DNA from: Bacillota bacterium
GTDB lineage: Bacteria > Bacillota > Clostridia > Acetivibrionales > DSM-27016
Direction of reading: 5' to 3'
Length of the DNA: 64,000 bases
NCBI GenBank assembly: GCA_023390115.1
Contig: JAEWDM010000038.1
Coordinates: 45,258-109,257, forward strand
Below the pieces are notes generated by a model, which did no database searches, had not been told where the DNA came from, and saw only the letters and a program-made list of their open reading frames with translations. Positions 34,866 through 45,138 of this stretch are shown here, one piece after another. The translations under genes were made by a program, and so were the position numbers. Position 1 is the first letter of the stretch. The number at the start of each line of letters is the position of its first letter.

Positions 34866-36890
34866 ATGAGAATGGGAAATTATGCGGTGCCTGCAATACT
34901 TGTGGTTATTGTTCTAGCATTTATTATACCTATTCCCCATACTATACTTGATTTTCTTATCGTAATTAATATAGCAATAACGCTTATTCTTATGTTAAAT
35001 ACGGTATATATGAAGAATGCTCTGGATTTGTCGTCATTTCCGTCTTTGCTTGTGGTAACCACCTTATACAGGCTGGCTCTTAATATAACAGCCACAAGGC
35101 TTATACTGTCAAGCGGCGACGCGGGAGATATAATAGGGGGCTTTGGAAGCTTTGTGGCAGGGGGAAGCCCGGTTATAGGTTTTATAATGTTCATAATTAT
35201 AATGATAGTAAACTTTGTGGTTATAACCAAGGGCTCCGAGAGGGTTGCCGAAGTGGCGGCCAGGTTTACCCTTGATGCCATGCCCGGAAAGCAGATGGCT
35301 ATAGATGCCGATCTCAACTCAGGCATTATTACAGAGACGGAGGCAAAGAACAGAAGAAAGGTAATTCAAAGAGAAGCAGATTTTTACGGTGCCATGGACG
35401 GTGCCAGCAAATATGTTAAAAACGATGCCATTGTGGGAATTTTAATAACCATTGTCAACATAGTGGGAGGCTTTGTCATAGGCATGGTTATGATGGGCAT
35501 GGAAGCTTTTGAGGCCCTTGAGACCTTTACAATACTGACTATAGGAGACGGGCTTGTAAGCCAGATACCGGCTGTTATGATATCCGCAGCTACCAGCTTT
35601 ATTGTTACCAGAGCGGGCTCGGACAGCGAAATGAGTCAGGACATCTTAAAGCAGATGTTTGTAAACAAGAATGTTATGTATATAGCTGCGGTTACATGCG
35701 TTATTCTGTCATTATTTCTGCCTAAGGTGCCGTTCCTGCTTATAGCTGCTGTGCTTGCCTTTGTCGGCTACCGCTTAGGGAGGCGCGAAAACGCGGCAAT
35801 GAAGCAGGAGGAGGTAATGGTCCAGGAGAGCGAGGTAGAGGATATAAGGAAGCCGGAAAATGTGGTTGCTCTTCTGCAGGTTGATCCTATAGAGCTTGAG
35901 TTCGGGTATGGTATAATACCCTTAGCCGATGTCAATCAGGGGGGAGACCTGTTAGACAGGGTTGTAATGATAAGAAGGCAGCTTGCGCTGGAAATGGGGA
36001 TGATAGTTCCCATAATACGCTTGAGAGATAATATACAGCTAAGTCCTAATGAATATATTATAAAAATTAAAGGTGTTGAGGTTTCAAAGGGAGAAATAAT
36101 TCTTGATCATTTTATGGCTATGAATCCCGGAATGGTTGATCAGGAGCTGGAGGGAATAAAGACCACCGAGCCGGCATTCGGGCTTCCGGCAATCTGGATA
36201 AGCGAAGGCCAGCGTGACAGGGCTGAGATGTATGGGTATACGGTGGTTGATTCTCCGTCTATAATAGCCACACATCTGACCGAGATTATTAAGAAATATG
36301 CTCATGAGCTGACCGGAAGACAGGAGGTACAGAAGCTCATTGACAATGTAAGGCAGAATTATCCCGCAATTGTTGACGAGCTGGTGCCTAAGCAGATGGC
36401 TGTAGGCGAGATCCAGAAGGTGCTTGCAAATCTGCTCAAGGAGGGGGTTTCCATAAGAGATATGGTTACCGTTCTTGAAACTCTGGCTGACTATTCTCCG
36501 GTTACTCACGATACGGATATGCTCACTGAATATGTGAGGCAGGCTCTGGGAAGAGCCATTTCCAAAAAATTTATAAATGATACCAAATCCAATGTCATAA
36601 CATTGGATCCGAAGCTTGAGCAGATTATTATGGATTCGCTCCAGAGAACTGAGCATGGCTCATATATTAATCTTGAACCGTCTATTACAAATACTATCAT
36701 AAACAGCCTGTCAAAGCAGGTCCAAAGACTTGTGCAGCTTGGCCAGCAGCCCATCATTCTTGCGTCTCCGGTTGTAAGGCTTTATTTTAAAAGGCTTACG
36801 GAGCAGTTTATGCCGGGCTTGATAGTATTGTCATACAATGAGCTGGATCCTAATATAGAAGTACAATCAGTTGGGATGGTGAATGTATAG
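34866..36890 (+). CDS. flhA: Flagellar export gate protein FlhA
   Basis: The 674-residue protein has eight N-terminal membrane helices. The FHIPEP-type signature (VTKGSERVAEVAARFTLDAM, PGKQMAIDADLNSG) follows, with a large cytoplasmic domain from about residue 320 (LEFGYGIIPLADVNQGGDLL) that forms the docking nonamer for chaperone-substrate complexes. ATG 34866 is the likely start. It is followed after two bases by flhF. Confidence 0.97.
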   Translation: MRMGNYAVPAILVVIVLAFIIPIPHTILDFLIVINIAITLILMLNTVYMKNALDLSSFPSLLVVTTLYRLALNITATRLILSSGDAGDIIGGFGSFVAGGSPVIGFIMFIIIMIVNFVVITKGSERVAEVAARFTLDAMPGKQMAIDADLNSGIITETEAKNRRKVIQREADFYGAMDGASKYVKNDAIVGILITIVNIVGGFVIGMVMMGMEAFEALETFTILTIGDGLVSQIPAVMISAATSFIVTRAGSDSEMSQDILKQMFVNKNVMYIAAVTCVILSLFLPKVPFLLIAAVLAFVGYRLGRRENAAMKQEEVMVQESEVEDIRKPENVVALLQVDPIELEFGYGIIPLADVNQGGDLLDRVVMIRRQLALEMGMIVPIIRLRDNIQLSPNEYIIKIKGVEVSKGEIILDHFMAMNPGMVDQELEGIKTTEPAFGLPAIWISEGQRDRAEMYGYTVVDSPSIIATHLTEIIKKYAHELTGRQEVQKLIDNVRQNYPAIVDELVPKQMAVGEIQKVLANLLKEGVSIRDMVTVLETLADYSPVTHDTDMLTEYVRQALGRAISKKFINDTKSNVITLDPKLEQIIMDSLQRTEHGSYINLEPSITNTIINSLSKQVQRLVQLGQQPIILASPVVRLYFKRLTEQFMPGLIVLSYNELDPNIEVQSVGMVNV

Positions 36891-36892
36891 AG

Positions 36893-38128
36893 ATGAAAAT
36901 ACGTCGGTATGTGGGGAATAACACCCAGGAGGCAATGCTGAAGGTAAAAATGGACTTGGGAAGTGAGGCGGTTATTCTTAACACAAGAAAAATAAGAAAA
37001 AAAGGATTATTGAGCTTTTTTTCCAAGCCCTTGGTCGAGATTCTTGCTGCCGTGGATGATAACTACAGTGTGAAAATTGACTCTGGCAAAAAACCGGAGG
37101 GCGGTGCCGCAAATCATACGCCAAAGAAGCCTGCAAACCGGGCACAGCCAGTACAGAGCTCTTTGGCGACGGGAATGTATTCCAAAGGTGCTTTAAATGA
37201 AAAAGAGGATAAGTATTTCGGGCTGGAGAATAAGGTAAACAGCATGGAGATGCTTTTAAAAAGGATATACGAGCGCATGGAGACTCATGAAGGGGGAATT
37301 GTACCGGAGGCTGGGACGCCAAGGGATAAGCTTTGCTCCGAAACGATGAAGCTGTTTTACAATAACCTTGTAAAAAATGATGTTGATGCAGAGCTGGCAA
37401 GAAAGATTATTGACGATGCCAGCGGAAAATTGGGTCAAAACCCGAGCGCAAGTGACATTTCTTCGGCTTTATATGATATAATTATAGATATGCTGGGCAA
37501 GCCGGAGGTTATAAAGCTCAGGGACGACGGCAAGCCTACAGTTGTAATATTTACAGGTCCCACGGGAGTGGGCAAAACAACTACTATTGCGAAAATTGCC
37601 GCGAGCTATTTGCTGAACATGAGAAAGAGTGTAGGGCTTATAACAACGGATACATACAGAATAGCTGCAGTGGAACAGCTTAAGACATATGCTGAAATTC
37701 TTGGAATGCCTGCGACGGTGATTTATTCCATAAATGAAATAGACGATGCCATTAAGGCATATTCCGACAAGGACATTATACTTATAGATACGGCAGGCAG
37801 GAGCCACAGGAATAAGGATCAGTTTGAAGAGCTTAAAAACATGATTACGGCCTTGGGGGCAGACGAGATTTATATGGTGATGAGCACCACCACAAATGCC
37901 GGAAGCTGCAGAGATATTTTAAATAATTACAGCTTTTTAAAGGATTACAAGCTGATATTTACCAAGGTGGATGAGACTCCTCTTATGGGGATCATACTCA
38001 ACACAAGAGTATGGACCGACAAGAAGCTATCTTATATGGCGGTAGGGCAAAGCGTGCCCGACGATATAGAGATCATAAACACTGAAAAGATAGCAAAAAT
38101 ATTATTAGGGAGTATTACTGGAATATGA
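36893..38128 (+). CDS. flhF: SRP-type GTPase FlhF
   Basis: The 411-residue protein has a basic N-terminal region (residues 1-120), then NG-domain GTPase motifs: P-loop FTGPTGVGKTTTIAKIAA, TTDTYRIAAVEQLKTYA, DTAGRSHRN and the guanine motif TKVDETPLMG. FlhF sets flagellar position and number together with FlhG. Its stop overlaps the flhG start by four bases. Confidence 0.96.
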   Translation: MKIRRYVGNNTQEAMLKVKMDLGSEAVILNTRKIRKKGLLSFFSKPLVEILAAVDDNYSVKIDSGKKPEGGAANHTPKKPANRAQPVQSSLATGMYSKGALNEKEDKYFGLENKVNSMEMLLKRIYERMETHEGGIVPEAGTPRDKLCSETMKLFYNNLVKNDVDAELARKIIDDASGKLGQNPSASDISSALYDIIIDMLGKPEVIKLRDDGKPTVVIFTGPTGVGKTTTIAKIAASYLLNMRKSVGLITTDTYRIAAVEQLKTYAEILGMPATVIYSINEIDDAIKAYSDKDIILIDTAGRSHRNKDQFEELKNMITALGADEIYMVMSTTTNAGSCRDILNNYSFLKDYKLIFTKVDETPLMGIILNTRVWTDKKLSYMAVGQSVPDDIEIINTEKIAKILLGSITGI

Positions 38129-39036
38129 ACGATCAGGCAGATAAGCTGAGGCAAATAATTGACAACCTGAAATCCCGTCAAAGTACTAATTATACCGTTG
38201 TCGTAGAAGCTGCCGGGAAGAAGTCGGCAAAGGTGATTACTGTTACGAGCGGCAAGGGTGGAGTCGGAAAGACCAATATTACAATAAACCTTGCCATAAG
38301 CTTGAGTGAGATGGGCTATAAGGTTATAATACTTGATGCCGATTTAGGATTAGCGAATATTGACGTTCTGTTCGGCATTAATCCCCGGGACACACTGGTT
38401 GATGTAATACATGGAAGAAAAAGCATATTGGAGGTTCTTGCAGACGGGCCCAAGAATGTTAAGTTTATATCCGGAGGATCCGGGGTAGAGGATCTGGTTA
38501 AAATGGAGAAGGAGCAGCTTGATAATTTTGTAGGCAATATTGCCATGCTGGATAAGCTTGCGGATGTCATACTGATTGACACGGGGGCGGGTCTGTCGGA
38601 CAGCGTAATGAGCTTCGTAATGGCGGCTGATGAAGTGATTTTAGTTACTACACCCGAGCCCACCTCCATTACTGATGCATATGCTTTGATTAAAATGGTT
38701 GCGGGAAGGGATAAGGATAAGGTTATAAGGGTGGTTGTAAACAGGGCGGAGGATGAAAATGAGGCTTCCGACATACTGGGCAGGCTTTCAATGGTTGCAA
38801 AGAGATTTTTATCCATTGAGCTTAAGTCGCTGGGGTATGTGCTTCAGGATCAGATGGTAATCAAAGCAGTAAAGCTGCAAAAGCCTTTTACTTTGAGCTT
38901 TCCAAGAAGCCATGCATCCAGGCTCATCAGGGAAATATCAAGAAAGCTTATGGAGGAGAGGAAGAGTGCCACCGGGAATGGGCAGACGGGAGTGAAGGGA
39001 TTTGTAAGCAGGTTGGTCAATTTTTTAAATTCGTAG
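38125..39036 (+). CDS. flhG: MinD-like ATPase FlhG (FleN/YlxH)
   Basis: The 303-residue protein has a deviant Walker A (VTSGKGGVGKTNITINLAIS) preceded by an N-terminal helix that includes the DQADKLR motif thought to stimulate FlhF GTPase. The switch regions VIILDADLGLANIDVLFG and VILIDTGAGLSDSVM are intact. A C-terminal amphipathic helix for membrane binding is plausible. It controls flagellar number with FlhF. Confidence 0.95.
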   Translation: MNDQADKLRQIIDNLKSRQSTNYTVVVEAAGKKSAKVITVTSGKGGVGKTNITINLAISLSEMGYKVIILDADLGLANIDVLFGINPRDTLVDVIHGRKSILEVLADGPKNVKFISGGSGVEDLVKMEKEQLDNFVGNIAMLDKLADVILIDTGAGLSDSVMSFVMAADEVILVTTPEPTSITDAYALIKMVAGRDKDKVIRVVVNRAEDENEASDILGRLSMVAKRFLSIELKSLGYVLQDQMVIKAVKLQKPFTLSFPRSHASRLIREISRKLMEERKSATGNGQTGVKGFVSRLVNFLNS

Positions 39037-39127
39037 AGCAATTTAGGTTGCTATATATACTTATCTTAAATAAAATATAATATAGAGTATTGTAAACAGT
39101 ATTGTATCAGCATAGGATGTGTTAAAT

Positions 39128-39829
39128 GTGAAAATAACAGATTTAGAACCGGGCATAAAGCTTGAAATGGAATTGTATGATAAAAACGGCAAAGCACTGA
39201 AGCCTGTATTTATAAGTGAATTTGAATGGGCTGAGGATGACGGCCTTGCTATAATAGCAGCTCCAATACATGAAGGAATTATTTATCCTGTGCCTGCGGG
39301 TGCTGTAATTGATGTTTTTTTTGGATATAAGCTGAATAATGCCCGCGGTATGAACATGTATAAGCTCAGGGCAAGGGTGAGAGGCAGGCGGGTGATTGAT
39401 AACATTGCCTTGCTGGAAATTATTCCGGAGGGAGAAATAGAAAAAATACAAAGAAGACGGTATTTCAGGTTTGATTGCTCTGCGGCGGTATACTACAGGG
39501 CATTGGCTTTTTCAGGTAAGGATGAGTCCGGCCAGGACGAAGAATATAAAAGGGCTCTTGCCGTAGATTTGAGTGGCTGCGGTATGCGTATGCTTACCGC
39601 TGAAAGGCTTGAGCTCAACACTCTTCTGGAGATAGAAATAAAGCTTAATGATAATATGAGCCTTAAATTGCCGGGAAGGGTTGTGAGAGTGACTCCTATT
39701 GAAAATAACGACAGCTTTAAATATGAGGAAGGGATCTGGTTTAAAAAAATTGATAGTAAGCACAGGGAAGAAATTATAAAGTACATTTTCCAAGAACAGC
39801 GAAAACTTAGAAAAAAAGGGCTGATATAG
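39128..39829 (+). CDS. YcgR-type PilZ c-di-GMP receptor
   Basis: The 233-residue protein has a YcgR N-terminal domain (residues 1-95). A PilZ domain follows, with the c-di-GMP-binding RRRYFRFDC (R-x-x-x-R) near residue 100 and AVDLSGCGMRM (D-x-S-x-x-G). Such proteins slow or bias the motor when c-di-GMP rises. GTG 39128 is preferred over 39119 because AGGA at 39114 is then ten bases away. It sits between flhG and cheB, so motility is tied to c-di-GMP within the same operon. Confidence 0.9.
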   Translation: MKITDLEPGIKLEMELYDKNGKALKPVFISEFEWAEDDGLAIIAAPIHEGIIYPVPAGAVIDVFFGYKLNNARGMNMYKLRARVRGRRVIDNIALLEIIPEGEIEKIQRRRYFRFDCSAAVYYRALAFSGKDESGQDEEYKRALAVDLSGCGMRMLTAERLELNTLLEIEIKLNDNMSLKLPGRVVRVTPIENNDSFKYEEGIWFKKIDSKHREEIIKYIFQEQRKLRKKGLI

Positions 39830-39833
39830 GTAT

Positions 39834-40904
39834 ATGGCGAATGATTTGGAAAGAGCGATAAGAGTGTTGGTCGTGGATGATTCAGCATTTATGAGAAAGG
39901 TTATATCGGATATTTTAAACAGCGATAAGGCTATCAGAGTTATTGACACGGCTAAAAATGGTCTGGATGCTGTTGAAAAGGCAAAGGAGCTTAGGCCCGA
40001 TGTTATTACTCTTGATGTTGAAATGCCTGTAATGGACGGGCTAACCTGCTTAAGGGAGCTGCTTAAGGGAACTAATGTGCCGGTGCTTATGCTCAGCGGG
40101 TTTACCAGAGAGGGCGCTGACTATACCATTAAGGCGCTTGAGGATGGTGCGGTGGATTTTATTACTAAGCCCACCAATATATTTGAAATGACAAGCGACA
40201 TGAAAAAGCTTGAAGTAATTGAGAAAGTAAAAGTAGCACATAACTCAACAAGAGTTAAAAGAAATTCAATAAACAATTTACATATTAAGCCAAAAAATGA
40301 TATAGTAAAGAGCAGGGAAATTAAAAAAATTGTGGCAATAGGTACATCTACAGGAGGGCCTAAGGCACTGCATGATGTAATACCCTTAATATCGGGAAAT
40401 GTGCCTGCTGCTTTCCTTGTAGTTCAGCACATGCCTCCGGGCTTTACGCGTTCTCTTGCGGAAAGGTTGAATTCAATAAGCGAGCTGACTGTGAAGGAAG
40501 CGGAGGAAGGGGATGTTATAAAGCCGGGATTTGTGTATATAGCCCCGGGGGATTACCACATGCTGGTTGAGAGATCCAAGGGAGGGGAGATTAAGATAAG
40601 GCTGTCGAAAGCTCCTCCGGCGGGAGGGCACAGGCCCGCGGTTAATGTGATGATGGAGTCTCTTTCCGATACGGGACTGACAAATATTATAGGTGTTATA
40701 ATGACGGGAATGGGCTCTGATGGAAGTGAAGGTATAAAAAAGCTTAAAAATATAAACAAGGGATATATAATTGCACAGGATGAAAAATCATGTGTTGTAT
40801 ATGGAATGCCGAAGGTAGCAGTACAGACAGGGGCTGTAGATGCTGTGGTTACTCTGAAAGGGATAGCCAGGGAGATAATGAAAATTGTGGAGGTGCACAA
40901 ATAA
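39834..40904 (+). CDS. cheB: Chemotaxis methylesterase/glutamine deamidase CheB
   Basis: The 356-residue protein has an N-terminal receiver (VLVVDDSAFMRK; phosphoacceptor in TLDVEMPVMDG). A C-terminal methylesterase follows with the catalytic serine in AIGTSTGGPKAL, the histidine in VVQHMPPGFTRSLA and the aspartate in IMTGMGSDGSEG. It removes methyl groups from receptors during adaptation. No cheR is seen in the window. TAATG joins it to cheA. Confidence 0.97.
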   Translation: MANDLERAIRVLVVDDSAFMRKVISDILNSDKAIRVIDTAKNGLDAVEKAKELRPDVITLDVEMPVMDGLTCLRELLKGTNVPVLMLSGFTREGADYTIKALEDGAVDFITKPTNIFEMTSDMKKLEVIEKVKVAHNSTRVKRNSINNLHIKPKNDIVKSREIKKIVAIGTSTGGPKALHDVIPLISGNVPAAFLVVQHMPPGFTRSLAERLNSISELTVKEAEEGDVIKPGFVYIAPGDYHMLVERSKGGEIKIRLSKAPPAGGHRPAVNVMMESLSDTGLTNIIGVIMTGMGSDGSEGIKKLKNINKGYIIAQDEKSCVVYGMPKVAVQTGAVDAVVTLKGIAREIMKIVEVHK

Positions 40905-42985
40905 TGGATATGACACAATATCTGGAAATTTTTATTGACGAGACAAAGGAACATTTGCAGGGATTGAACCAGTCTCTTCTCCAGTTAGAGCAAAATCCTG
41001 ATGATACCACTGTGTTGAATGAAATTTTCAGGGTTGCCCATACGCTAAAAGGTATGGCAGGTACAATGGGCTTTACTAAAATGTCCAGGCTTACGCATGA
41101 TATGGAGAATGTATTACATGCTTTAAGAAACAATGAAATAAGCGTTACTACCAAGCTTGTGGATGTGCTGTTCAAATGCCTTGACGCTCTGGAAAATTAT
41201 TTAAACAGCATAGTAAATACAAGTGGAGAGGGAAATGAGGAATATAGGGATATTATACAGGATTTAAATGATGTCCTTCATGGCAATACGGGAAATACTG
41301 ATGCTCCGGAGGTGTTGCCGGATAAAGGTACTCCCTCAGTTCAGACTGATTCGCTTGATGCTCAATCCATATATCCTACTGCAAATGCGCAGCTTGATCA
41401 GTATGATCAAAATGTAATAAACAAGGCTATTGAAATGGGTATGAATGCTTTTAAGATAACAGTCTTACTCAGCAAGGGATGTGTTCTTAAATCGGCAAGA
41501 TCCTTTATAATTTTTCAGACTCTTGAGCGCTATTCAGATATTATAAAGTCAATTCCCAAGGTTGAGGATATCGAGGATGAGAAATTTGATTTTGAATTTA
41601 CGGTAGTGGTAGTCTCAAAAGAGAGTTCGGAATTATTTATCAAGGAGTTGAATTCCATAGCGGAGGTGGAGAAGGTTATTATAAGCTCTTTAAGTTCCTG
41701 CTCCATTGACACTGTAGATGAGGATAAGAATGAAGGCACCGTGGAGGTTAATGCTGTAGAAACGGCGGCTGAGGAAGAGCCTGCGGAGGAAAAGGACGAG
41801 CATAAGACTGTTGCCGCTTCTAAAAAGGCTGTTACCGGTAAAACAGTGAGGGTTGATATAAACAGGCTTGACGTGCTTATGAATCTGGTGAGTGAGCTTA
41901 TCATTCAGAAAACAAGGCTGGAGGGAATGGAAGGCGTAGACCGGTCTCAGACGTTTAATGAGTCTTTGGAATCGCTTGAAAGGATTACTACAGACCTGCA
42001 TGATGCGGTTATGAAGGTGAGAATGGTTCCGGTAGAGACTGTATTCAACAGGTTTCCCAGGATGGTAAGGGATATTTCAAAGGACCTTGGAAAGGAAATT
42101 GTTCTTAATATGTCAGGTGAAGAGACCGAGCTTGACAGAACTGTTATTGATGAAATAGGCGATCCTCTCATTCATATGCTGAGGAATTCTGTAGACCATG
42201 GAATAGAACCGGTTGAGAAGAGAAAGGCCTCCGGCAAGCCGTTGGCAGGCCATATTAACCTCAAGGCATACCAGGACGGGAATAATGTAATTATTGAGGT
42301 AGGTGACGACGGACAGGGTATTGATACCGAGAATGTTAAGAAAAAGGCTATAGAAAAAGGTCTGATAAGCAAAGAGATGGCAAATAACCTGTCTCAGAAG
42401 GATATTATAGATTTTCTTTTTAAACCCAGCTTCAGTACTGCCAACAAGATAACAAATCTTTCAGGCAGAGGGGTAGGGCTTGATGTAGTGAAGACAAAAA
42501 TTGAGTCTTTGAACGGAAGCGTTGAGGTTGAGACGGAAAAGGGAAAGGGAAGCAGGTTTATAATACGTCTTCCTCTTACTCTGGCTATAATTCAGGCGCT
42601 GCTTGTATTGATAGGCAATGAGAAATACGCCATACCAATAAGCTCCGTGAGTCAGATTATTAATATTTCTCCTGAAGAGATAAAATTTGTTCAGAAGCAG
42701 GAGGTAATTCTCCTTAGAAATATGGTTGTGCCTATTATACGGCTTGATAAGGTCTTAGGTGTGCCCGTGGAGAAGTCCGAAGAGAAGCAGAAGCAGCTTA
42801 CCGTTGTTATTGTAAAAAAGGGCGAAAAGCTTTCGGGATTCCTTGTGGATGTGCTGATAGGCCAGCAGGAGATAGTAATAAAATCTCTTGGGAAACTTCT
42901 CCAGGGAATTAAATGCATTGCAGGCGCTACAATACTGGGAGACGGGAATGTCGCATTAATTCTTGATGTGAATTCCTTAGCTTAG
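40904..42985 (+). CDS. cheA: Chemotaxis histidine kinase CheA
   Basis: The 693-residue kinase is complete: an Hpt domain with the phospho-histidine in FRVAHTLKGMAGTMGF (about residue 47), a P2 CheY/CheB-binding domain near residues 170-270, a P3 dimerisation domain (INRLDVLMNLVSELIIQKTR), an HATPase domain (LIHMLRNSVDHGIEP, GDDGQGID, GRGVGLDVVK) and a C-terminal CheW-like domain. ATG 40904 overlaps the cheB stop; frames opening earlier are inside cheB. Confidence 0.97.
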   Translation: MDMTQYLEIFIDETKEHLQGLNQSLLQLEQNPDDTTVLNEIFRVAHTLKGMAGTMGFTKMSRLTHDMENVLHALRNNEISVTTKLVDVLFKCLDALENYLNSIVNTSGEGNEEYRDIIQDLNDVLHGNTGNTDAPEVLPDKGTPSVQTDSLDAQSIYPTANAQLDQYDQNVINKAIEMGMNAFKITVLLSKGCVLKSARSFIIFQTLERYSDIIKSIPKVEDIEDEKFDFEFTVVVVSKESSELFIKELNSIAEVEKVIISSLSSCSIDTVDEDKNEGTVEVNAVETAAEEEPAEEKDEHKTVAASKKAVTGKTVRVDINRLDVLMNLVSELIIQKTRLEGMEGVDRSQTFNESLESLERITTDLHDAVMKVRMVPVETVFNRFPRMVRDISKDLGKEIVLNMSGEETELDRTVIDEIGDPLIHMLRNSVDHGIEPVEKRKASGKPLAGHINLKAYQDGNNVIIEVGDDGQGIDTENVKKKAIEKGLISKEMANNLSQKDIIDFLFKPSFSTANKITNLSGRGVGLDVVKTKIESLNGSVEVETEKGKGSRFIIRLPLTLAIIQALLVLIGNEKYAIPISSVSQIINISPEEIKFVQKQEVILLRNMVVPIIRLDKVLGVPVEKSEEKQKQLTVVIVKKGEKLSGFLVDVLIGQQEIVIKSLGKLLQGIKCIAGATILGDGNVALILDVNSLA

Positions 42986-43025
42986 ATGACAGGGATTTAG
43001 GTAAAAATTGATGGAGGTGTCGTAA

Positions 43026-43478
43026 ATGGAGTTGTCTTCCAATACGGATGTAAGGCAATATGTGGTTTTCAAGCTCGGGCAGGACGAGTATGGAGTAGAT
43101 ATACAGAAGGTAACGACAATAGAGCAGGTGAAATCCATAGCAAGGGTTCCCCGTACGCCTGCCTATATAAAGGGTGTGCTTAATTTAAGGGGTGACATTA
43201 TACCTATAATGGATTTGAGAGAAAGATTTAATTTGCCCGTTGAACCGGACACCGAGGATACAAGGATAATAATAATTAAAATTGAAGAGATTTCAATAGG
43301 CATAATAGTTGACAGTGTTGCGGAGGTAATGAATTTGACCGAAGCCGATATAGAAAATGTTACTAACTTTACAACTGAATTTTCCTTGGATTACATAATG
43401 GGTGTGGGGAAGGCGGATGGAAGAATTGTAACATTGCTTAACATGGAAAAGCTTATTAGACTGGAAGATAACTTATAA
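43026..43478 (+). CDS. cheW: Chemotaxis coupling protein CheW
   Basis: The 150-residue CheW domain (VVFKLGQDEYGVDIQKVTTI, NLRGDIIPIMDLRERF, DSVAEVMNL) links receptors to CheA. ATG 43026 follows TGGAGGTG. It is placed between cheA and cheC and has ordinary length. Confidence 0.96.
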   Translation: MELSSNTDVRQYVVFKLGQDEYGVDIQKVTTIEQVKSIARVPRTPAYIKGVLNLRGDIIPIMDLRERFNLPVEPDTEDTRIIIIKIEEISIGIIVDSVAEVMNLTEADIENVTNFTTEFSLDYIMGVGKADGRIVTLLNMEKLIRLEDNL

Positions 43479-43529
43479 CGCCGTAAGTGGAAGTTAGCGG
43501 CAAATGTGCTGCTTGGCATGGAGGTAGAT

Positions 43530-44150
43530 ATGACTATTAATATTGAGGATTTAAATAACCTGCATATTGATGTATTAAGAGAGATAGGAAACATAGGTGC
43601 AGGCAGTGCTGCTACAGCCTTGGCTAAAATGCTGAACAAAAAAGTAAATATGGATGTGCCTAAAGTAAAGGTAATGGAGTTTAAAGAGGTAAACGAAACT
43701 CTGGGAGGGGCTGAAATTCTTGTAATAGGCATATTGCTGGGAGTAAACGGAGACTTAAACGGAAATATAATGTTTATCCTTGAATATAATGCGGCACAGG
43801 TACTGGTAAATATGCTCCTGGGAAAGCCGTTAGATGAACTGAATGATTTCAATGAATTGGAGCTGTCAGCTTTAAAGGAGATTGGAAACATTCTGGCAGG
43901 CTCATATCTTTCTGCAATGTCTTCGCTCACAAATTTAAATATCATGCCGTCAGTTCCGGATATAGCTATCGACATGGCAGGAGCCATACTGAGTGTCCCC
44001 GCTATTGAATTTGGGAAAATAGGAGATACGGTTTTATACATAGAGACAGAATTTTTAGATGGAAATACCAGAGTAGTGGGAGATTTTTTCCTGATACCGG
44101 ATGTTGAATCGTATGAAATTTTATTAAAAGCATTGGGAGTAATAAGCTAA
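43530..44150 (+). CDS. cheC: CheY-P phosphatase CheC
   Basis: The 206-residue protein has two CheC phosphatase half-sites (VLREIGNIGAGSAATALAK, ALKEIGNILAGSYLSAM), each with the E-x-x-x-N pattern. CheC removes phosphate from CheY-P and is stimulated by CheD. ATG 43530 follows GGAGGTAG. The stop codon TAATG overlaps the cheD start. Confidence 0.95.
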   Translation: MTINIEDLNNLHIDVLREIGNIGAGSAATALAKMLNKKVNMDVPKVKVMEFKEVNETLGGAEILVIGILLGVNGDLNGNIMFILEYNAAQVLVNMLLGKPLDELNDFNELELSALKEIGNILAGSYLSAMSSLTNLNIMPSVPDIAIDMAGAILSVPAIEFGKIGDTVLYIETEFLDGNTRVVGDFFLIPDVESYEILLKALGVIS

Positions 44151-44635
44151 TGGAAAATCTTATTAAGGTAGGAATGGCGGATTTGCAAACATCAGGCCAT
44201 CCTTGTGTGCTTACAACCCTTGGGCTGGGCTCTTGTGTTGGCATTGCACTGTATGATTTAAATAAAAAAATAATAGGGCTTGCCCATATAATGCTGCCAT
44301 CGAGCCTGCAGGCAAGAAATAATTCAAATATTGCGAAATTTGCGGATACGGGAATTGCTAAAATGTTGAATGATATGATAAAGCTTGGAGCACGCAAAGA
44401 AAATATTGTGGCTAAACTTGCAGGAGGAGCGCAGATGTTTGCCTTCAGCGACAGCTCGGACATGATGAGAATAGGAGCAAGGAATGTTATTTCTTCAAAG
44501 GAAAAGCTTCAGGAGTTGAACATTCCTATCATTACCGAGGATACAGGGGGGAATTACGGACGCACAATTGAGCTTTTTTCTGAGGATGGCAGACTATTGA
44601 TAAAAACAATAGGACATGGTATAAAATACATATAA
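44150..44635 (+). CDS. cheD: Chemoreceptor glutamine deamidase CheD
   Basis: The 161-residue deamidase has the catalytic cysteine in TLGLGSCVGIALYD and the histidine in GLAHIMLPSS, plus the conserved AKLAGGAQMF and TGGNYGRTIEL. It modifies receptors and forms a feedback complex with CheC. It is coupled to cheC by one-base overlap. Confidence 0.96.
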   Translation: MENLIKVGMADLQTSGHPCVLTTLGLGSCVGIALYDLNKKIIGLAHIMLPSSLQARNNSNIAKFADTGIAKMLNDMIKLGARKENIVAKLAGGAQMFAFSDSSDMMRIGARNVISSKEKLQELNIPIITEDTGGNYGRTIELFSEDGRLLIKTIGHGIKYI

Positions 44636-44682
44636 TAATTATTTGGGTAAGTTACTAAACTGGAGGACAGAAGGGATTTTAT

Positions 44683-45087
44683 ATGGAATACGTTCAAAGA
44701 TTACCATTCATTTTAGCGACCTTTATGGCAATAATTATAGGCTTAATAAGCAATATATACGGCAGCGGCAACAATGAGACATATATAAGAATGGCAATTT
44801 GCATGATAATATTCTTTATAATAGGCATGTATTTAAAAAACACAATTGTAGGAATTTATCAGGATATAGAGGCGAAGAAGGAAAAAGAGGAGCAGGAAAA
44901 GCAGGCTGAGCTTGAGAGGCTGGAAAATGAAAAAAATAATATGAATGCTTCAAATGCACAGACGGAGGAAAAGGGCGGTATAGATTACAAAATTGGCGAT
45001 AAGGCAGAAGTGCCGCCGCTTGGGGAGGATTTTACTCCATTGACTGTAAGTGAGGTAATAAATAGAAATAAACAAATGAAAAAATAG
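44683..45087 (+). CDS. Membrane protein of fla operon, unknown
   Basis: The 134-residue protein has two hydrophobic segments (residues 8-27 and 36-57). A lysine/glutamate coiled coil (AKKEKEEQEKQAELERLENE) and an acidic tail follow. It is probably cotranscribed with cheD and sigD, since the gap to each is about 50 bases. I do not recognise a named family. A membrane-anchored motility accessory role is an inference from position only. Confidence 0.75.
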   Translation: MEYVQRLPFILATFMAIIIGLISNIYGSGNNETYIRMAICMIIFFIIGMYLKNTIVGIYQDIEAKKEKEEQEKQAELERLENEKNNMNASNAQTEEKGGIDYKIGDKAEVPPLGEDFTPLTVSEVINRNKQMKK

Positions 45088-45138
45088 TTCTTTAAAGTTT
45101 TCTAAAGCGTAAAGGGACTGAAGTGGTGGGGGATTTTG